DNA from: Macrostomum hystrix
Lineage: Eukaryota; Platyhelminthes; Macrostomidae
Length of the DNA: 64,000 bases
NCBI GenBank assembly: GCA_950097015.1
Contig: CATNEN010000003.1
Location: 8,106,501-8,170,500 of the forward strand
Reading direction: 5' to 3'
Shown piece by piece: positions 45,219 to 59,000 of this stretch. Numbering within the stretch: the first letter of the stretch is position 1; every line of letters begins with the position of its first letter. The position numbers and the translations under genes were made by a program. Under the pieces are notes generated by a model. The model was not told where the DNA came from. It ran no database searches and was given only the letters and a program-made list of their open reading frames with translations.

Positions 45219-47416
45219 TGAAGGCTTCGTGATAGAATGGTTGACTAACACAATGAACTGAACAATTAGAAGAAGGCTTGTTGCTTTTTATATTCGTTTT
45301 TGCTTAGAAAAGTTTATTATATACTAATTAGAACTTTTGCTTCACTCGTGCTCAGATGAATTTTTCAGTTGCGTTTGGTTCAATAATTCAAATCTCTTTA
45401 TCTTTTTATTTACATAAATTAAACGATTAAAGGAACAAATATTTTGACAAGAGCGAACTAATTATCGTCAAATAAATTGAGCGATCCGCTAGTTATATAC
45501 ATTTTTCTATTACAAAATAGATAAAAAAGATAATATTCTACGTGCATGATAACTTGCATGACTTAAATATTTGCATGCAGGCAAGCCAATGAGTTGTATA
45601 TATAAATGCGAAAATTCATTTATTCAGATAATTACTCGAAGCATGATGACCAGATAACTTTGCTAATTTGAATTAGTAGGAGGGAAGTGAGGGAGAGAGC
45701 GAGATAGAATAGGGGGGCGATTTACTATTAGATTGATTGCAGCTGGATTCTTGCTTGAGCGGGGGCATTTTGGTTCCCTCTGGGGATCTGCTGAGATAAA
45801 TACATTTTAGCTGTATCTCTGCTGCTGGCCAAGGTAAATTCTTTGTCCACCAAGGGTGTTTGCCTTCCTGCTAACCCCGGTTGGAATAATTGTGTTTGTG
45901 CCAACCGGAGGGGCGAAACAGATAGTTATTTTGATACTGTAATACTTGTACTTATACTTATACGTAGAATATAAGCTAATATTATTCAATTCTTTTATTG
46001 ATCACGTCAACTTGTTTCCTCTCGCATTGTAAATCGACACGCAGATGATTCAAGTGTAATATTAAGCGCAGTTATAAAACAACAGATAAATACTGTCTTT
46101 TTATTGTAAATACATCTTTTTTAAGTTCACCAGAAAGCACACGAGTAGCTTTGTTTAAACAGTGAAACGTTCGAAATAAATGTGCGCGCGCTTATTTAAG
46201 TAACCGAATTTTTCGGGACGGGTCCGAACCCTGACGCAGCGCAACGTGACTACGTTGACGTATTATGACCTCGGGAGTGTGTTCTGAGGTCAAATAAATC
46301 AATAGGGCGGTGGCTTTATTAGTCGGGTAGGTACGAACAACCATAGCTAGTATATCGTAATCGTACTTCTTAAACAAATGTCAAAACTTTCTTAAGATTT
46401 ACCGATTAAGAAGGTTAAGAACTTTTCGAGGTTTAAGCACTTAAATGAGTTTTGATAATTTCAATAGTACATGGACTATTTGTTGGATTTAAAGACTTAG
46501 CAATGTGGCCTGATAACAAATAAATGTAATAAAAAACTGCCTACTTAATAATAGCCATCCACTATGGCACTTTATGTCTTTATACAAAAAATCTGTATAT
46601 ATTTTTCTCTTATTCAATCGAATCCATTGTGCAGGATAGTAATGTTATTTAAACTTTGCTTTTCACAAATTCAGTGTATTTATAACAAGCTATACAGTTT
46701 TACTGAGGGGTTGGATGTTTGAGGAGTTAAAGAATTTAAATGTTTGTCTTTAGGAGTAGCACTATATATATTTTCCTAATTGCTTAAATTGTCTCTACTG
46801 TAAAATGTTGTGTAAGAGATTCAGAAAGGTTCAAAATGTATTTGAAATATATTTAAAAGTTATTGCAGGTCTGAATTAACTGTTATAGTTTTTCTATTTC
46901 ATAATATATTATAAACAGACTACATATGTGTAATTTCAGTTTAAATATAATGTTAAAGTTGTTAAAGGGCTCTTTAAGAATTTGTTTCTCAGAATGATAT
47001 GGGTAGTGCATTTTCTGGGTAGTGTTATATTTAGTTATTCTGGTACCCTATTTAGTTAGTCTAGTAGCATATTTTGTTTTTTTCTGGCCAATTTGCATTA
47101 TTGCATATTAGAAAAAACAAATAATTGGATGTTTGTTTATTTTCATAGTATTCATGTTGTTCATGGACTTGTTTTGTGCCTTTCAAATAAAGAAAAAATT
47201 GGTGATAAAGTTTCTTCTACAAAACTGTGCATGTTGAAAAATAAAGGCACCTGGTTTTGGCACTAGGTGGCCAGGCCTTATTAATGGTGCAATTTAGCCA
47301 GAAAAACCCCAGCTTAGGAAATACCTTAGTAAGAGACTACTAAACATCTATGGGTAAACATTGGGAGCTGTTGGGAAAACATGGGTAATGGGTGAACAAC
47401 TGATATAGTGACAGAT
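45219..47416. other. Intergenic, AT-rich, no gene recognised
   Basis: No convincing exons. A less AT-rich stretch (45650-46380) has AAATAAA words and GC-rich patches that could be an old LTR-type or other repeat, but neither matching ends nor coding remnants were found. Confidence 0.4.
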
Positions 47417-48243
47417 ATGGTATGGGAACTTTTGTTTTCCATATCTAGTTTCTATATCTTGAGTTCTCAAATTGAGTTTGTTTGCACTGATGTGAGTAAA
47501 ACGAACAGTGCAGAGACAACAGCTAGACAACAGCAAAAAAACAAAAGTTCTATTTGGAGATCTCCAACAATGGGAGATATGGATACAGATAGGGGAAAAT
47601 GTCAGTTAATTAGTATAAATGTCAGGTTGTTATTCTAGTATTTTGTGTTAGTTAGGGGCCTAGTCAGACAAATCAGTGGTCTTTATTTACTCTTCAGACA
47701 GTCATGCATCTGTCCAGCGGCACCAGTGTCAATGACCAATGGCGCAGCTGCACCGATCTGCGCCTCCTAGCCAGTTTGCCAAGTCTGCGAATTCGTCGAC
47801 ACGGTCTTTACAATAGCACAGTCAGTTTGACATTGCCGGGACCGCACCTCATCAGATTAGAGGATGGCACCGAGAAGCCTGGATTGGGCCTGCTAGCTTT
47901 AAGACCCGGCCGCACTGTTATTAGTTCTCCTAGAGGCCGGACTTTATTCGCTCTTGTCTACGATATACAACTGAACTGTGTCACTGCCGAACCACTCAAA
48001 AAACTGGTCGTTGGAGACGGCGAAACTTCCGCTAATACTATGACAACGGCTACTACTACGACAACGGCTACTACTACGACAACGGCTACTTCTACGTCGA
48101 TTGAGGATATTTGTATTCACGATTGTTTTAACGCTACCTCAGCTATAGAGCTGCACGTAAATGGGATTGAAGTGAATTCGACTGGCTGCGAGTTATTGCC
48201 TGGTTCGGCTATTGTTAGCGGCAGGTTCGCGGATATTTTATGA
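47417..48243 (+). CDS. Possible secreted Thr-rich protein, two exons
   Basis: Exon 1 (47417-47491) encodes MVWELLFSISSFYILSSQIE + FVCTD, moderately signal-peptide-like, ending at GTGAGT in phase 0. Exon 2 (47698-48243) follows TTTACTCTTCAG and reads on in the same frame: TVMHLSSGTSVNDQWRSCTD, a domain with LRLEDGTEKPGLG-type turns, a threonine run (about 30 residues, partly an ACGACAACGGCTACT repeat), and a cysteine-containing end before TGA. Thr runs of this kind are common in mucin-like linkers. Exon 2 may alternatively splice onward into the gene at 48839. Family unknown. Confidence 0.4.
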
Positions 48244-48289
48244 GTGTAGCATTCATTAACTTGAGTCTTATTCGCTGGGAGGGGGTAGG

Positions 48290-48435
48290 TTGTGGTTAAT
48301 GACGCATCATTTTGCGATAGTCAAACCACAGCCTGCCAGCGAGGAAGCAGTTCTGCGGCTGACCTTCTTTGCGGCTGATTTTGATTAAATTGCTTGACAA
48401 GCTCTCCAAGCCTTCTCTGCGGCTGCGCCTGAACA
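48290..48435 (-). repeat. SINE family 1 relic
   Basis: Degraded reverse fragment: CAGCCAGCGAGGAGGC-like and CTTGACAAGCTCTCCAAGCC segments. Confidence 0.45.
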
Positions 48436-48474
48436 GTAGAAAGACTATGCTATTTTTCCCCCTCAGGATAGACC

Positions 48475-48750
48475 ACGGTTCAAATGCCCACTGTCTACTT
48501 CACGATAGCTCCCAAACCTAATGACCGATTTTCGTGAAAGTCTACCATTTGGATCCAAATTTTCCGCACTTTAAAATGAAATAACTAAACTAACGGCTTA
48601 ATAAAAAATAGTCAACATAATAGCCTAAACTATAACATTATAAAGTTCTGTCAGCAGAAAATTTTTGCCTATATTTTTGTGTTTCTTGCCACCAGACACC
48701 CAAACGGAAATCGTTGAATATTTCGACGATGCCGATTGTTTTGTCGGCCT
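48475..48750. repeat. Dispersed repeat, copy 2
   Basis: Partner of 28427-28802, sharing CTACTTCACGATAGCTCCCA and AAATCGTTGAATAT with similar spacing. Confidence 0.65.
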
Positions 48751-48838
48751 ACCAGCCTACCATTCACGTTTAAATTAATCCAATAGTCTGCCTAAACCTT
48801 ACCTGTACAGGTGTCTATTTTTATTCTGTTGGCCGAAG

Positions 48839-51800
48839 CACGTCAGCCTGGATAGCATCGATCCGGGTTCGTCAACAGCTTCAAAATCCTTGTCGGCAAG
48901 ATTTTTGGCCAACCACACGGAAGTGGCCGCCCTGAGAAGGGATAACTCAGGTTTAAGGGCTCGAGCTCGCAACCTGCTGGACGCTGCTGGTCGCGCAGAT
49001 CATTTAGCTGGTCGCGTCTCGGCCGCTTTAGGTCGACTGGAGAATGTGCTGATTCAGCAGCAGCAGCAGCAAAATGAGCAGCAGTATCAGCATCAACAGC
49101 AGCATGAGCAGCAGAAGCAGCAGCAGCAGCCAACACCACCAGTTCCTAACCTTCAAAAGGCTATTACTATACGCTCTGAGGTTAGTAATACAAGAACTGA
49201 ACGTTCTTTAAAATATTTATTGCATGGGGAATGGGACTATTGATGGATAGGATAAGGTGGTGGACGATCTATGGATTGCATGTGGATGGGCTATGGATTG
49301 AACTATCTATGTATTGACTGGGGCCGTGGACTATTGATGGATTTACTGTGGCAGTGGACTATTGATGGATTGACTGGGGCAGTGGACTATTGATGGATTG
49401 ACTGTGGCGGTGGACTATTGATGGATTGACTGGAGGTAGTGGACTATTGATGGATTGGCTGGGGCAGTGGACTATTGATGGATTGACTGGGGCAGTGGAC
49501 TATTGATGGATTGACTGGGGCAGTGGATTATTGATGGATTGACTAGGGCAGTGGACTATTGATGGATTGACTGGGGCAGTGGACTATTGATGGATTGGCT
49601 GGGGCAGTGGACTATTGATAGATTGGCTGGGGCAGAGGACTATTGATGGATTGGCTGGGGCAGTGGACTATTAATGGATTGGCTAGGGCAGTGGACTATT
49701 GATGGATTGGCTGGGGCAGTGGACTATTGATGGATTGGCTGGGGCAGAGGACTATTGATGGATTGGCTGGGGCAGTAGACTATTGATGGATTGACTGGGG
49801 CCGTGGACTATTGATGGATTTACTGTGGCAGTGGACTATTGATGGATTGACTGGGGCAGTGGACTATTGATGGATTGACTGTGGCGGTGGACTATTGATG
49901 GATTGACTGGAGGTAGTGGACTATTGATGGATTGGCTGGGGCAGTGGACTATTGATGGATTGACTGGGGCAGTGGACTATTGATGGATTGACTGGGGCAG
50001 TGGATTATTGATGGATTGACTAGGGCAGTGGACTATTGATGGATTGACTGGGGCAGTGGACTATTGATGGATTGGCTGGGGCAGTGGACTATTGATAGAT
50101 TGGCTGGGGCAGAGGACTATTGATGGATTGGCTGGGGCAGTGGACTATTAATGGATTGGCTAGGGCAGTGGACTATTGATGGATTGGCTGGGGCAGTGGA
50201 CTATTGATGGATTGGCTGGGGCAGAGGACTATTGATGGATTGGCTGGGGCAGTAGACTATTGATGGATTGACTGGGGCAGTAGACTATTGATGGATTGGC
50301 TGGGGCAGTGGACTATTGATGGATTGACTGGGGCAGTGGACTATTGATGGATTGGCTGGGGCAGTGGACTATTGATGGATTGGCTGGGGCAGTAGACTAT
50401 TGATGGATTGACTGGGGCAGTGGACTATTGATGGATTGACTGGGGCAGTAGACTATTGATGGATTGACTGGGGCAGTAGACTATTGATGGATTGACTGAA
50501 GCAGTAGACTATTGATGGATTGACTGGGGCCTTGGACTATTGATGGATTGACTGGGGCAGTGGACTATTGATGGATTGGCTGGGGCAGTGGACTATTGAT
50601 GGATTGGCTGGGGCAGTGGACTATTGATGGATTGGCTGGGGCAGTAGACTATTAATGGATTGACTGGGGCAGTAGACTATTGATGGATTGACTGGGGCAG
50701 TGGACTATTGATGGATTGACTGGGGCAGTGGACTATTGATGGATTGGCTGGGGCAGTGGACTATTGATGGATTGGCTGGGGCAGTAGACTATTGATGGAT
50801 TGACTGGGGCAGTGGACTATTGATGGATTGACTGGGGCAGTAGACTATTGATGGATTGACTGGGGCAGTAGACTATTGATGGATTGACTGAAGCAGTAGA
50901 CTATTGATGGATTGACTGGGGCCTTGGACTATTGATGGATTGACTGGGGCAGTGGACTATTGATGGATTGGCTGGGGCAGTGGACTATTGATGGATTGGC
51001 TGGGGCAGTGGACTATTGATGGATTGGCTGGGGCAGTGGACTATTGATGGATTGACTGGGGCAGTGGACTATTGATGGATTGACTGGGGCAGTAGACTAT
51101 TGATGGATTGGCTGGGGCAGTGGACTATTGATGGATTGGCTGGGGCAGAGGACTATTGATGGATTGACTGGGGCAGTAGACTATTGATGGATTGACTGGG
51201 GCAGTAGACTATTGATGGATTGACTGGGGCAGTGGACTATTGATGGATTGACTGGGGCAGTGGACTATTGATGGATTGGCTGGGGCAGTGGACTATTGAT
51301 GGATTGACTGGGGCAGTGGACTATTGATGGATTGACTGGGGCAGTAGACTATTGATGGATTGACTGGGGCAGTAGACTATTGATGGATTGACTGAAGCAG
51401 TAGACTATTGATGGATTGACTGGGGCCTTGGACTATTGATGGATTGACTGGGGCAGTGGACTATTGATGGATTGGCTGGGGCAGTGGACTATTGATGGAT
51501 TGGCTGGGGCAGTGGACTATTGATGGATTGGCTGGGGCAGTGGACTATTGATGGATTGACTGGGGCAGTGGACTATTGATGGATTGACTGGGGCAGTGGA
51601 CTATTGATGGATTGACTGGGGCAGTAGACTATTGATGGATTGGCTGGGGCAGTGGACTATTGATGGATTGGCTGGGGCAGTGGACTATTGATGGATTGGC
51701 TGAGGTTTTAATAATACATGTAGACTTATGGAACACAATGCTTGTTTATGCTTATTAAACTGGCCGAAAATATTCAGTGCGACGGACAAGTTCAACAAAG

Positions 51801-52516
51801 GAGCCGGGCTGGTTCGAGCCCACCGAGGGTGCAAATGTTGTCACCGATCGCGTCATCTGAGATTATTTCATCTTCTAACTCTACGAGGGCCTCTAAGAAG
51901 GACCGAGCATTGCCTGAAAATAAACGAAATAATGGGAGCGTTCAGGTCAGTTGGGTTTCTATTGTTGATATTTGACGGGTAAAGATTAACGGACTGATTA
52001 AGATTAAAACTTATTGACATATTCGGTTATTTTTGGTACGCAATTTAAGTGACTAATTCAGTAGTTTAATCAGAATGAGTAAAGATAACGATAAACTGAA
52101 TGAGTTAAAAAGCAAAATGTTTGTTGCGTTGAGTAAAAGTAAGTCTAAATTACAGCTCCCAAAGTTGGTGCATTTGTACTTTTATTTATCAGGGTCGAGT
52201 CGCTGATTGCAGCTTGGTGCTGTCTGCTCCTCCGGAAATTCTTCATTCTAAACTAGTCGTCAATGCGTCATTTGAACATTTTTCTGGCCAACCAAGCCTT
52301 AGCAACGGCCTTCGAAGATGCATCGGAGATAATTTAAATTGCAGGCACCAATTCCTAGTAGGGACCGCTGCCGACGTTGGCGAGAAGCTAGTTGACGCCC
52401 TGAGCGTCATTAACAACGGCGACTGCAGTCGGATTTGGCTATTCGACAAGATTTGCGAGGCTGTTGCCGAAGTTGGTTGGGCGCTAGCTGTGGCTGAAAA
52501 ATTTGAGGAAGAATAG
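48839..52516 (+). CDS. Unrecognised intracellular protein, at least three exons (5' end missing)
   Basis: Exons 48839-49180, 51778-51945 and 52193-52516 are all phase 0 with standard splice sites (GTTAGT, then ATTCAG; GTCAGT, then TATCAG). They give 277 residues and a stop. Exon 1 starts HVSLDSIDPG and has a helical segment (LRRDNSGLRARARNLLDAAG, then RVSAALGRLENVL) followed by a Gln/His run from a CAG repeat. Exon 2 is Ser/Arg-rich. Exon 3 looks like a folded domain (CSLVLSAPPEILHSKLVVN; HQFLVGTAADVGEKLVDALS; RIWLFDKICEAVAEVGWALA) ending EEE. No ATG is present in exon 1, so an upstream exon or a spliced leader must provide it. The first intron holds a 2.5-kb minisatellite. I do not recognise the family. 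Confidence 0.6.
49235..51705. repeat. 28-bp minisatellite with higher-order duplications
   Basis: About 88 copies of GGGGCAGTGGACTATTGATG + GATTGACT inside the intron 49181-51777. A marked run of variants starting at 49321 recurs at 49798 (477 bp later), and a GAAGCAGTAG variant recurs at 50498, 50890 and 51394. The array therefore grew by duplicating blocks of 14-18 units. Confidence 0.97.
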
Positions 52517-53085
52517 TCATTTTTTACTATAGTGACCCCAGTCTGCATTTTTGTGTTGCTAAGAAAACCTTGCTTTAATAAATATTTTGCTTTTTCTGCC
52601 AATATTTATGGCAGCTTTGAATTAGATTTTTTAATTTAAGAGGCTTTCTGAATTTTCTTCATTTTAATAATCTTCACTTGCTATTTAACCCATAAACTAT
52701 GTTGTCTATGGTACAAATGCGAAGTTTTGGTAGATTATAACAAAATATATTTATTTCTTTACAGCTATTTAATTTGATTAGAAGTCCAAGACAAGCTCCA
52801 GGTTTAAAAGTCCAACTTCCATCCAGATTAAATTGCCTCAGAATACGCTCAGTCTCGTTTTGCCATAGACTAAAGTAGATTTATAGTCGCCCGTCATAGT
52901 CAGTTACGAGTATGAATATATATTTCAATCTGTCTCCACAGCTGTCCTTTCTGGTTCGACCGCTTCTGCAACTCAAATCAGTAGCAAGCAAAGCCACTAA
53001 CACAGCAATATTTACTAAGCAACAAGCCCTTTTATCGCAAGCTGTAGCCAGCCCTTCATTGAAACAGCCGCCCAAGTCTGTAATA

Positions 53086-56000
53086 ATGGACCGCTCTCTG
53101 TACACGGTGCCTTCGGACGCTCCCGTCACCTTCCTGTCCTGCGGTGCTGCATTCTCCAAGCTGAGTGAAGCTGAGAAGGCATACGCCTATCACCTGTGCA
53201 GAGCCTCATGGTTCAATGGTCTAATATGCCTGCACCAGACCAGTGCTGAGTCACCCGGCCTCTTCCTGGTGCTGCAGAACATCTTCAGGCGTCAGACACC
53301 GGAGCAGCTGAGAGCAGCTTGTGGTGATTCAGTTTCCGATGAGCAATGGGCAGCCTTCCTGATGTATGTTACTCAGTTGCTGGGCAATTTGGGCAACTAC
53401 AAATCATTTGGCGACACCAAGATTCTGCCTGACCTGCCCGAGGATGTTCTGGACAAGTGAGCAGGAACTTCTTGCCTTTGGATGTTTTCTATTTTTGTTC
53501 GATTACATCGCATGTTACGGGTACAACTGTTACAGTGTTTCCACAGCTGTTACAGAGCTTCCACAGCTGTTACAGAGCTTTCACAACTGTTACAGTACTT
53601 CCACAACTGTTACAGAGCTTTCACAACTGTTACAGAGCTTTTACAACTGTTACAGAGCTTTCACAACTGTTACAGTGCTTCCGCAGCTGTTACAGAGCTT
53701 TCACAACTGTTACAGTACTTCCACAACTGTTACAGAGCTTTCACAACTGTTACAGTACTTCCACAACTGTTACAGAGCTTTCACAACTGTTACAGAGCTT
53801 CCACAACTGTTACAGAGCTTTCACAACTGTTACAGAGCTTTCACAACTGTTACAGAGCTTTCACAACTGTTACAGAGCTTTCACAACTGTTACAGAGCTT
53901 CCACAACTGTTACAGAGCTTTCACAACTGTTACAGAGCTTCCACAACTGTTACAGAGCTTTCACAGCTGTTACAGAGCTTTCACAACTGTTACAGTACTT
54001 CCACAACTGTTACAGAGCTTTCACAACTGTTACAGAGCTTTCACAACTGTTACAGTACTTCCACAACTGTTACAGAGCTTTCACAACTGTTACAGTGCTT
54101 CCACAGCTGTTACAGAGCTTTCACAACTGTTACAGAGCTTCCACAACTGTTACAGAGCTTTCACAGCTGTTACAGAGCTTTCACAACTGTTACAGTACTT
54201 CCACAACTGTTACAGAGCTTTCACAACTGTTACAGTGCTTCCACAGCTGTTACAGAGCTTTCACAACTGTTACAGAGCTTTCACAACTGTTACAGTGCTT
54301 CCACAGCTGTTACAGAGCTTTCACAACTGTTACAGTGCTTCCACAGCTGTTACAGAGCTTTCACAACTGTTACAGTGCTTCCACAACTGTTACGGAGCTT
54401 CCACAACTGTTACGGAGCTTTCACAACTGTTACAGAGCTTTCACAGCTGTTACAGAGCTTTCACAACTGTTACGGAGCTTTCACAGCTGTTACAGAGCTT
54501 TCACAGCTGTTACAGAGCTTTCACAGCTGTTACAGAGCTTTCACAGCTGTTACGGAGCTTTCACAACTGTTACAGAGCTTTCACAGCTGTTACAGAGCTT
54601 TCACAACTGTTACAGAGCTTTCACAGCTGTTACAGAGCTTTCACAACTGTTACAGAGCTTTCACAACTGTTACAGAGCTTTCACAACTGTTACAGTGCTT
54701 CCACAGCTGTTACAGAGCTTTCACAACTGTTACAGTACTTCCACAACTGTTACAGAGCTTTCACAACTGTTACAGAGCTTTCACAACTGTTACAGAGCTT
54801 TCACAACTGTTACAGTACTTCCACAACTGTTACAGTGCTTCCGCAACTGTTACAGAGCTATCACAACTGTTACAGAGCTTTCAAAACTGTTACAGAGCTT
54901 TCACAACTGTTACAGTACTTCCACAACTGTTACAGAGCTTTCACAACTGTTACAGAGCTTTCACAACTGTTACAGAGCTTTCACAACTGTTACAGTACTT
55001 CCACAACTGTTACAGTGCTTCCGCAACTGTTACAGAGCTATCACAACTGTTACAGAGCTTTCAAAACTGTTACAGAGCTTTCACAACTGTTACAGTACTT
55101 CCACAACTGTTACAGAGCTTTCACAACTGTTACAGAGATTTCACAACTGTAACAGTACTTCCACAACTGTTACGGAGCTTTTACAACTGTTACAGAGCTT
55201 CCACAGCTGTTACAGAGCTTTCACAACTGTTACAGAGCTTTCACAACTGTTACAGAGCTTTCACAACTGTTACAGAGCTTTCACAACTGTTACAGTGCTT
55301 CCACAGCTGTTACAGAGCTTTCACAACTGTTACAGTGCTTCCACAGCTGTTACAGAGCTTTCACAACTGTTACAGAGCTTTCACAACTGTTACAGAGCTT
55401 TCACAACTGTTACAGAGCTTTCACAACTGTTACAGTGCTTCCGCAACTGTTACAGAGCTTTCACAACTGTTACAGAGCTTTCACAACTGTTACAGTGCTT
55501 CCGCAACTGTTACAGAGCTTTCACAACTGTTACAGAGCTTTCACAACTGTTACAGAGCTTTCACAACTGTTACAGAGCTTTCACAACTGTTACAGTGCTT
55601 CCACAGCTGTTACAGAGCTTTCACAACTGTTACAGTACTTCCACAACTGTTACGGAGCTTTTACAACTGTTACAGAGCTTCCACAGCTGTTACAGAGCTT
55701 TCACAACTGTTACAGAGCTTTCACAACTGTTACAGAGCTTTCACAACTGTTACAGTGCTTCCACAGCTGTTACAGAGCTTTCACAACTGTTACAGAGCTT
55801 TCACAACTGTTACAGTGCTTCCGCAACTGTTACAGAGCTTTCACAACTGTTACAGAGCTTTCACAACTGTTACAGAGCTTTCACAACTGTTACAGTGCTT
55901 CCACAGCTGTTACAGTGCTTCCGCAACTGTTACAGTACTTCCACAACTGTTACAGAGCTTTCACAACTGTTACAGAGCTTTCACAACTGTTACAGAGCTT

Positions 56001-59000
56001 TCACAACTGTTACTGTGCTTCCGCAACTGTTACAGAGCTTCCACAGCTGTTACAGAGCTTTCACAGCTGTTACAGAGCTTTCACAACTGTTACAGAGCTT
56101 TCACAGCTGTTACAGAGCTTTCACAACTGTTACAGAGCTTTCACAACTGTTACAGAGCTTTCACAACTGTTACAGAGCTTTCACAACTGTTACAGAGCTT
56201 CCACAGCTGTCACAGAGCTTTCACAACTGTTACAGAGCTTTCACAGCTGTTACAGAGCTTTCACAACTGTTACAGAGCTTTCACAACTGTTACAGAGCTT
56301 CCACAACTGTTACAGAGCTTTCACAACTGTTACAGAGCTTTCACAGCTGTTACAGAGCTTTCACAACTGTTACAGTACTTCCGCAACTGTTACAGAGCTT
56401 TCACAACTGTTACAGAGCTTTCACAACTGTTACAGAGCTTTCACAACTGTTACAGAGCTTCCACAACTGTTACAGAGCTTTCACAGCTGTTACAGAGCTT
56501 TCACAACTGTTACAGAGCTTTCACAACTGTCACAGAGCTTTCACAACTGTTACAGAGCTTTCACAACTGTTACAGAGCTTCCGCAACTGTTACAGAGCTA
56601 GAATTGTTTAAGTACTAATGCTCTTTCAGAAATTTAATTTCAAGCTGTTTCTTAACTGTTAGAAACAGACTGTTACAAAGCATCCTTTATACCGCAACCG
56701 ATTGCAGAATCGTCACCAGTTCCGATGCGCACGCGGCCTCCGAGCGAGTCCGGGTTGCCTGGCAACGCTGCCGCTCCGCTGCCAGCAGCCTGACGGAGCG
56801 GAACCGGCAGCTGGGCCTTGGCTCAGCCGGGGTGACTGCCTACTTCTCCGAGAACTGTGACGAGACCGATGCGAAACTGGCTCAGGCGTTTCTGGACAGT
56901 CGCAAGATCAGCGCCTACAACACCAGGCTGTTTAAGTCCACCGATGACGGCTCCTACCGCGTTGTGCAGGTAATAATGTTTTAGCATTTTATTCTCTAGG
57001 ACTTGAGTTTTCAGACTGGTAAAACAAAAGACAATGGCAGAAAGGCAGACTGCCAGCTAATAAAAATGGGCCAGGCTAGCAGCCAATTAGAATGAAGTAA
57101 GCGGCCAGCCAATTAGAATGAAGCAAGCGGCCAGCCAACTAGAACGAAGAAGTGGGCCAGCCAATTAGAATGAAGCAAGCTGCCAGCCATATACAAAGAA
57201 GCTGACTGCTAGCCAATAGCAGCTCATATACAGTCTGCAAATGGGAGTCTAATGTCGCATATTTCGTTGCTAGGCTTCTGCCGAACCTGGCGTTGTCATC
57301 GAGCCTGTCGAATTCGTTGGCGAAGGCGGCAAGTCCAGCAAGTTCAGCGTTGAACGAGGCGACTACCGGGGGCTGATGTCGCTGGCGCTGCCGCATTTGC
57401 GCAACGCCGAAGCGGCTGCACTTAACGCCAACCAGGCGGAGATGCTGCGTCACTACGCTGCCTCATTCGCCGGGGGCAGCATCGACGATCACAAGGACGG
57501 CTCGAGGGCCTGGATCCGCGACAAGGGACCGGCCGTGGAGACCTACATGGGCTTCATTGAGTCTTACAGGTGTGCTTAACCTTTAATCTAGATCTTGACT
57601 AGGCTCTGGGATCTCGAATCAAGAACTGGGATCTAGAATCAAGAACTGGGATCTAGAATGATGAACTGAGATCTAGAATCAAGAACTGGGATCTAGAATC
57701 AAGAACTGGGATCTAGAATCAAGAACTGGGATCTAGAATCATGAACTGGGATCTAGAATCAAGAACTGGGATCTAGAATCAAGAACTGGGATCTAGAATC
57801 AAGAACTGGGATCTAGAATCAAGAACTGGGATCTAGAATCAAGAACTGGGATCTAGAATCAAGAACTGGGATCTAGAATCAAGAACTGGGATCTAGAATC
57901 AAGAACTGGGATCTAGAATCAAGAACTGGGATCTAGAATCAAGAACTGGGATCTAGAATCAAGAACTGGGATCTAGAATCAAGAACTGGGATCTAGAATC
58001 ATGAACTGGGATCTAGAATCAAGAACTGGGATCTAGAATCAAGAACTGGGATCTAGAATCAAGAACTGGGATCTAGAATCAATAACTAGGATCTAGAATC
58101 AGGAAATGGGATCTAGAATCAAGAACAAATTATATTGCTAATCCCCACTAAAATATCCTCAGAGATCCCTTCGGTGTGCGCGGTGAATTCGAGAGCTTCG
58201 TTGCCGTAGTCAACAAGGAGCAGAGTGCCAAATTCAATGCCCTGGTGTCTAACGCTGAGAAATTCCTGCCTCTACTGCCCTGGCCAGCGGCTTACGAGAA
58301 GGACAAATTTCTGCAGCCGGACTTCACTGCTCTGGAGATTGTCACCTTTGCTAGCAGCGGTGTGCCGCTTGGCATCAACATTCCCAACTACAATGAGATT
58401 CGACAGTCAGAAGGCTTCAAGAATGTCTCGCTAGGCAATGTTCTGTCTAGCAGCTTCTCTGATCCCAAGACAACTTTCCTGGTTGAGGAAGATAAGGAAA
58501 TCTGGATTCGACGCATTGCTCAGTCATTCGAAGTTCAGGTTGGTGACTTGATGTGATGCTGTTACAGAACTGATGCTGTTACAGAACTGATGCTGTTACA
58601 GAACTGATGCTGTTACAGAGCTGATGCTGTTACAGAACTGATGCTGTTACAGAACTGATGCTGTTACAGAACTGATGCTGTTACAGAACTGATGCTGTTA
58701 CAGAGCTGATGCTGTTACAGAACTGATGCTGTTACAGAACTGATGCTGTTACAGAACTGATGCTGTTACAGAGCTGATGCTGTTACAGAGCTGATGCTGT
58801 TACAGAACTGATGCTGTTACAGAGCTGATGCTGTTACAGAACTGATGCTGTTACAGAACTGATGCTGTTACAGAACTGATGCTGTTACAGAACTGATGCT
58901 GTTACAGAGCTGATGCTGTTACAGAGCTGATGCTGTTACAGAACTGATGCTGTTACAGAACTGATGCTGTTACAGAACTGATGCTGTTACAGAGCTGATG

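Noticed and set aside
45650-46380. Solo LTR
   Set aside because: Only composition and AATAAA words suggest it; no terminal TG...CA pair with target duplication and no retroelement coding sequence found.
53366-56618. Very long open frames (1081, 1053 and 556 codons) across 53.4-56.6 kb
   Set aside because: All are the 20-bp minisatellite, which has no stop in any plus-strand register. Flanking DPP3 exons and splice sites show it is an intron.
57605-58128. CRISPR-like regular array
   Set aside because: No unique spacers between repeats; eukaryotic intronic minisatellite.
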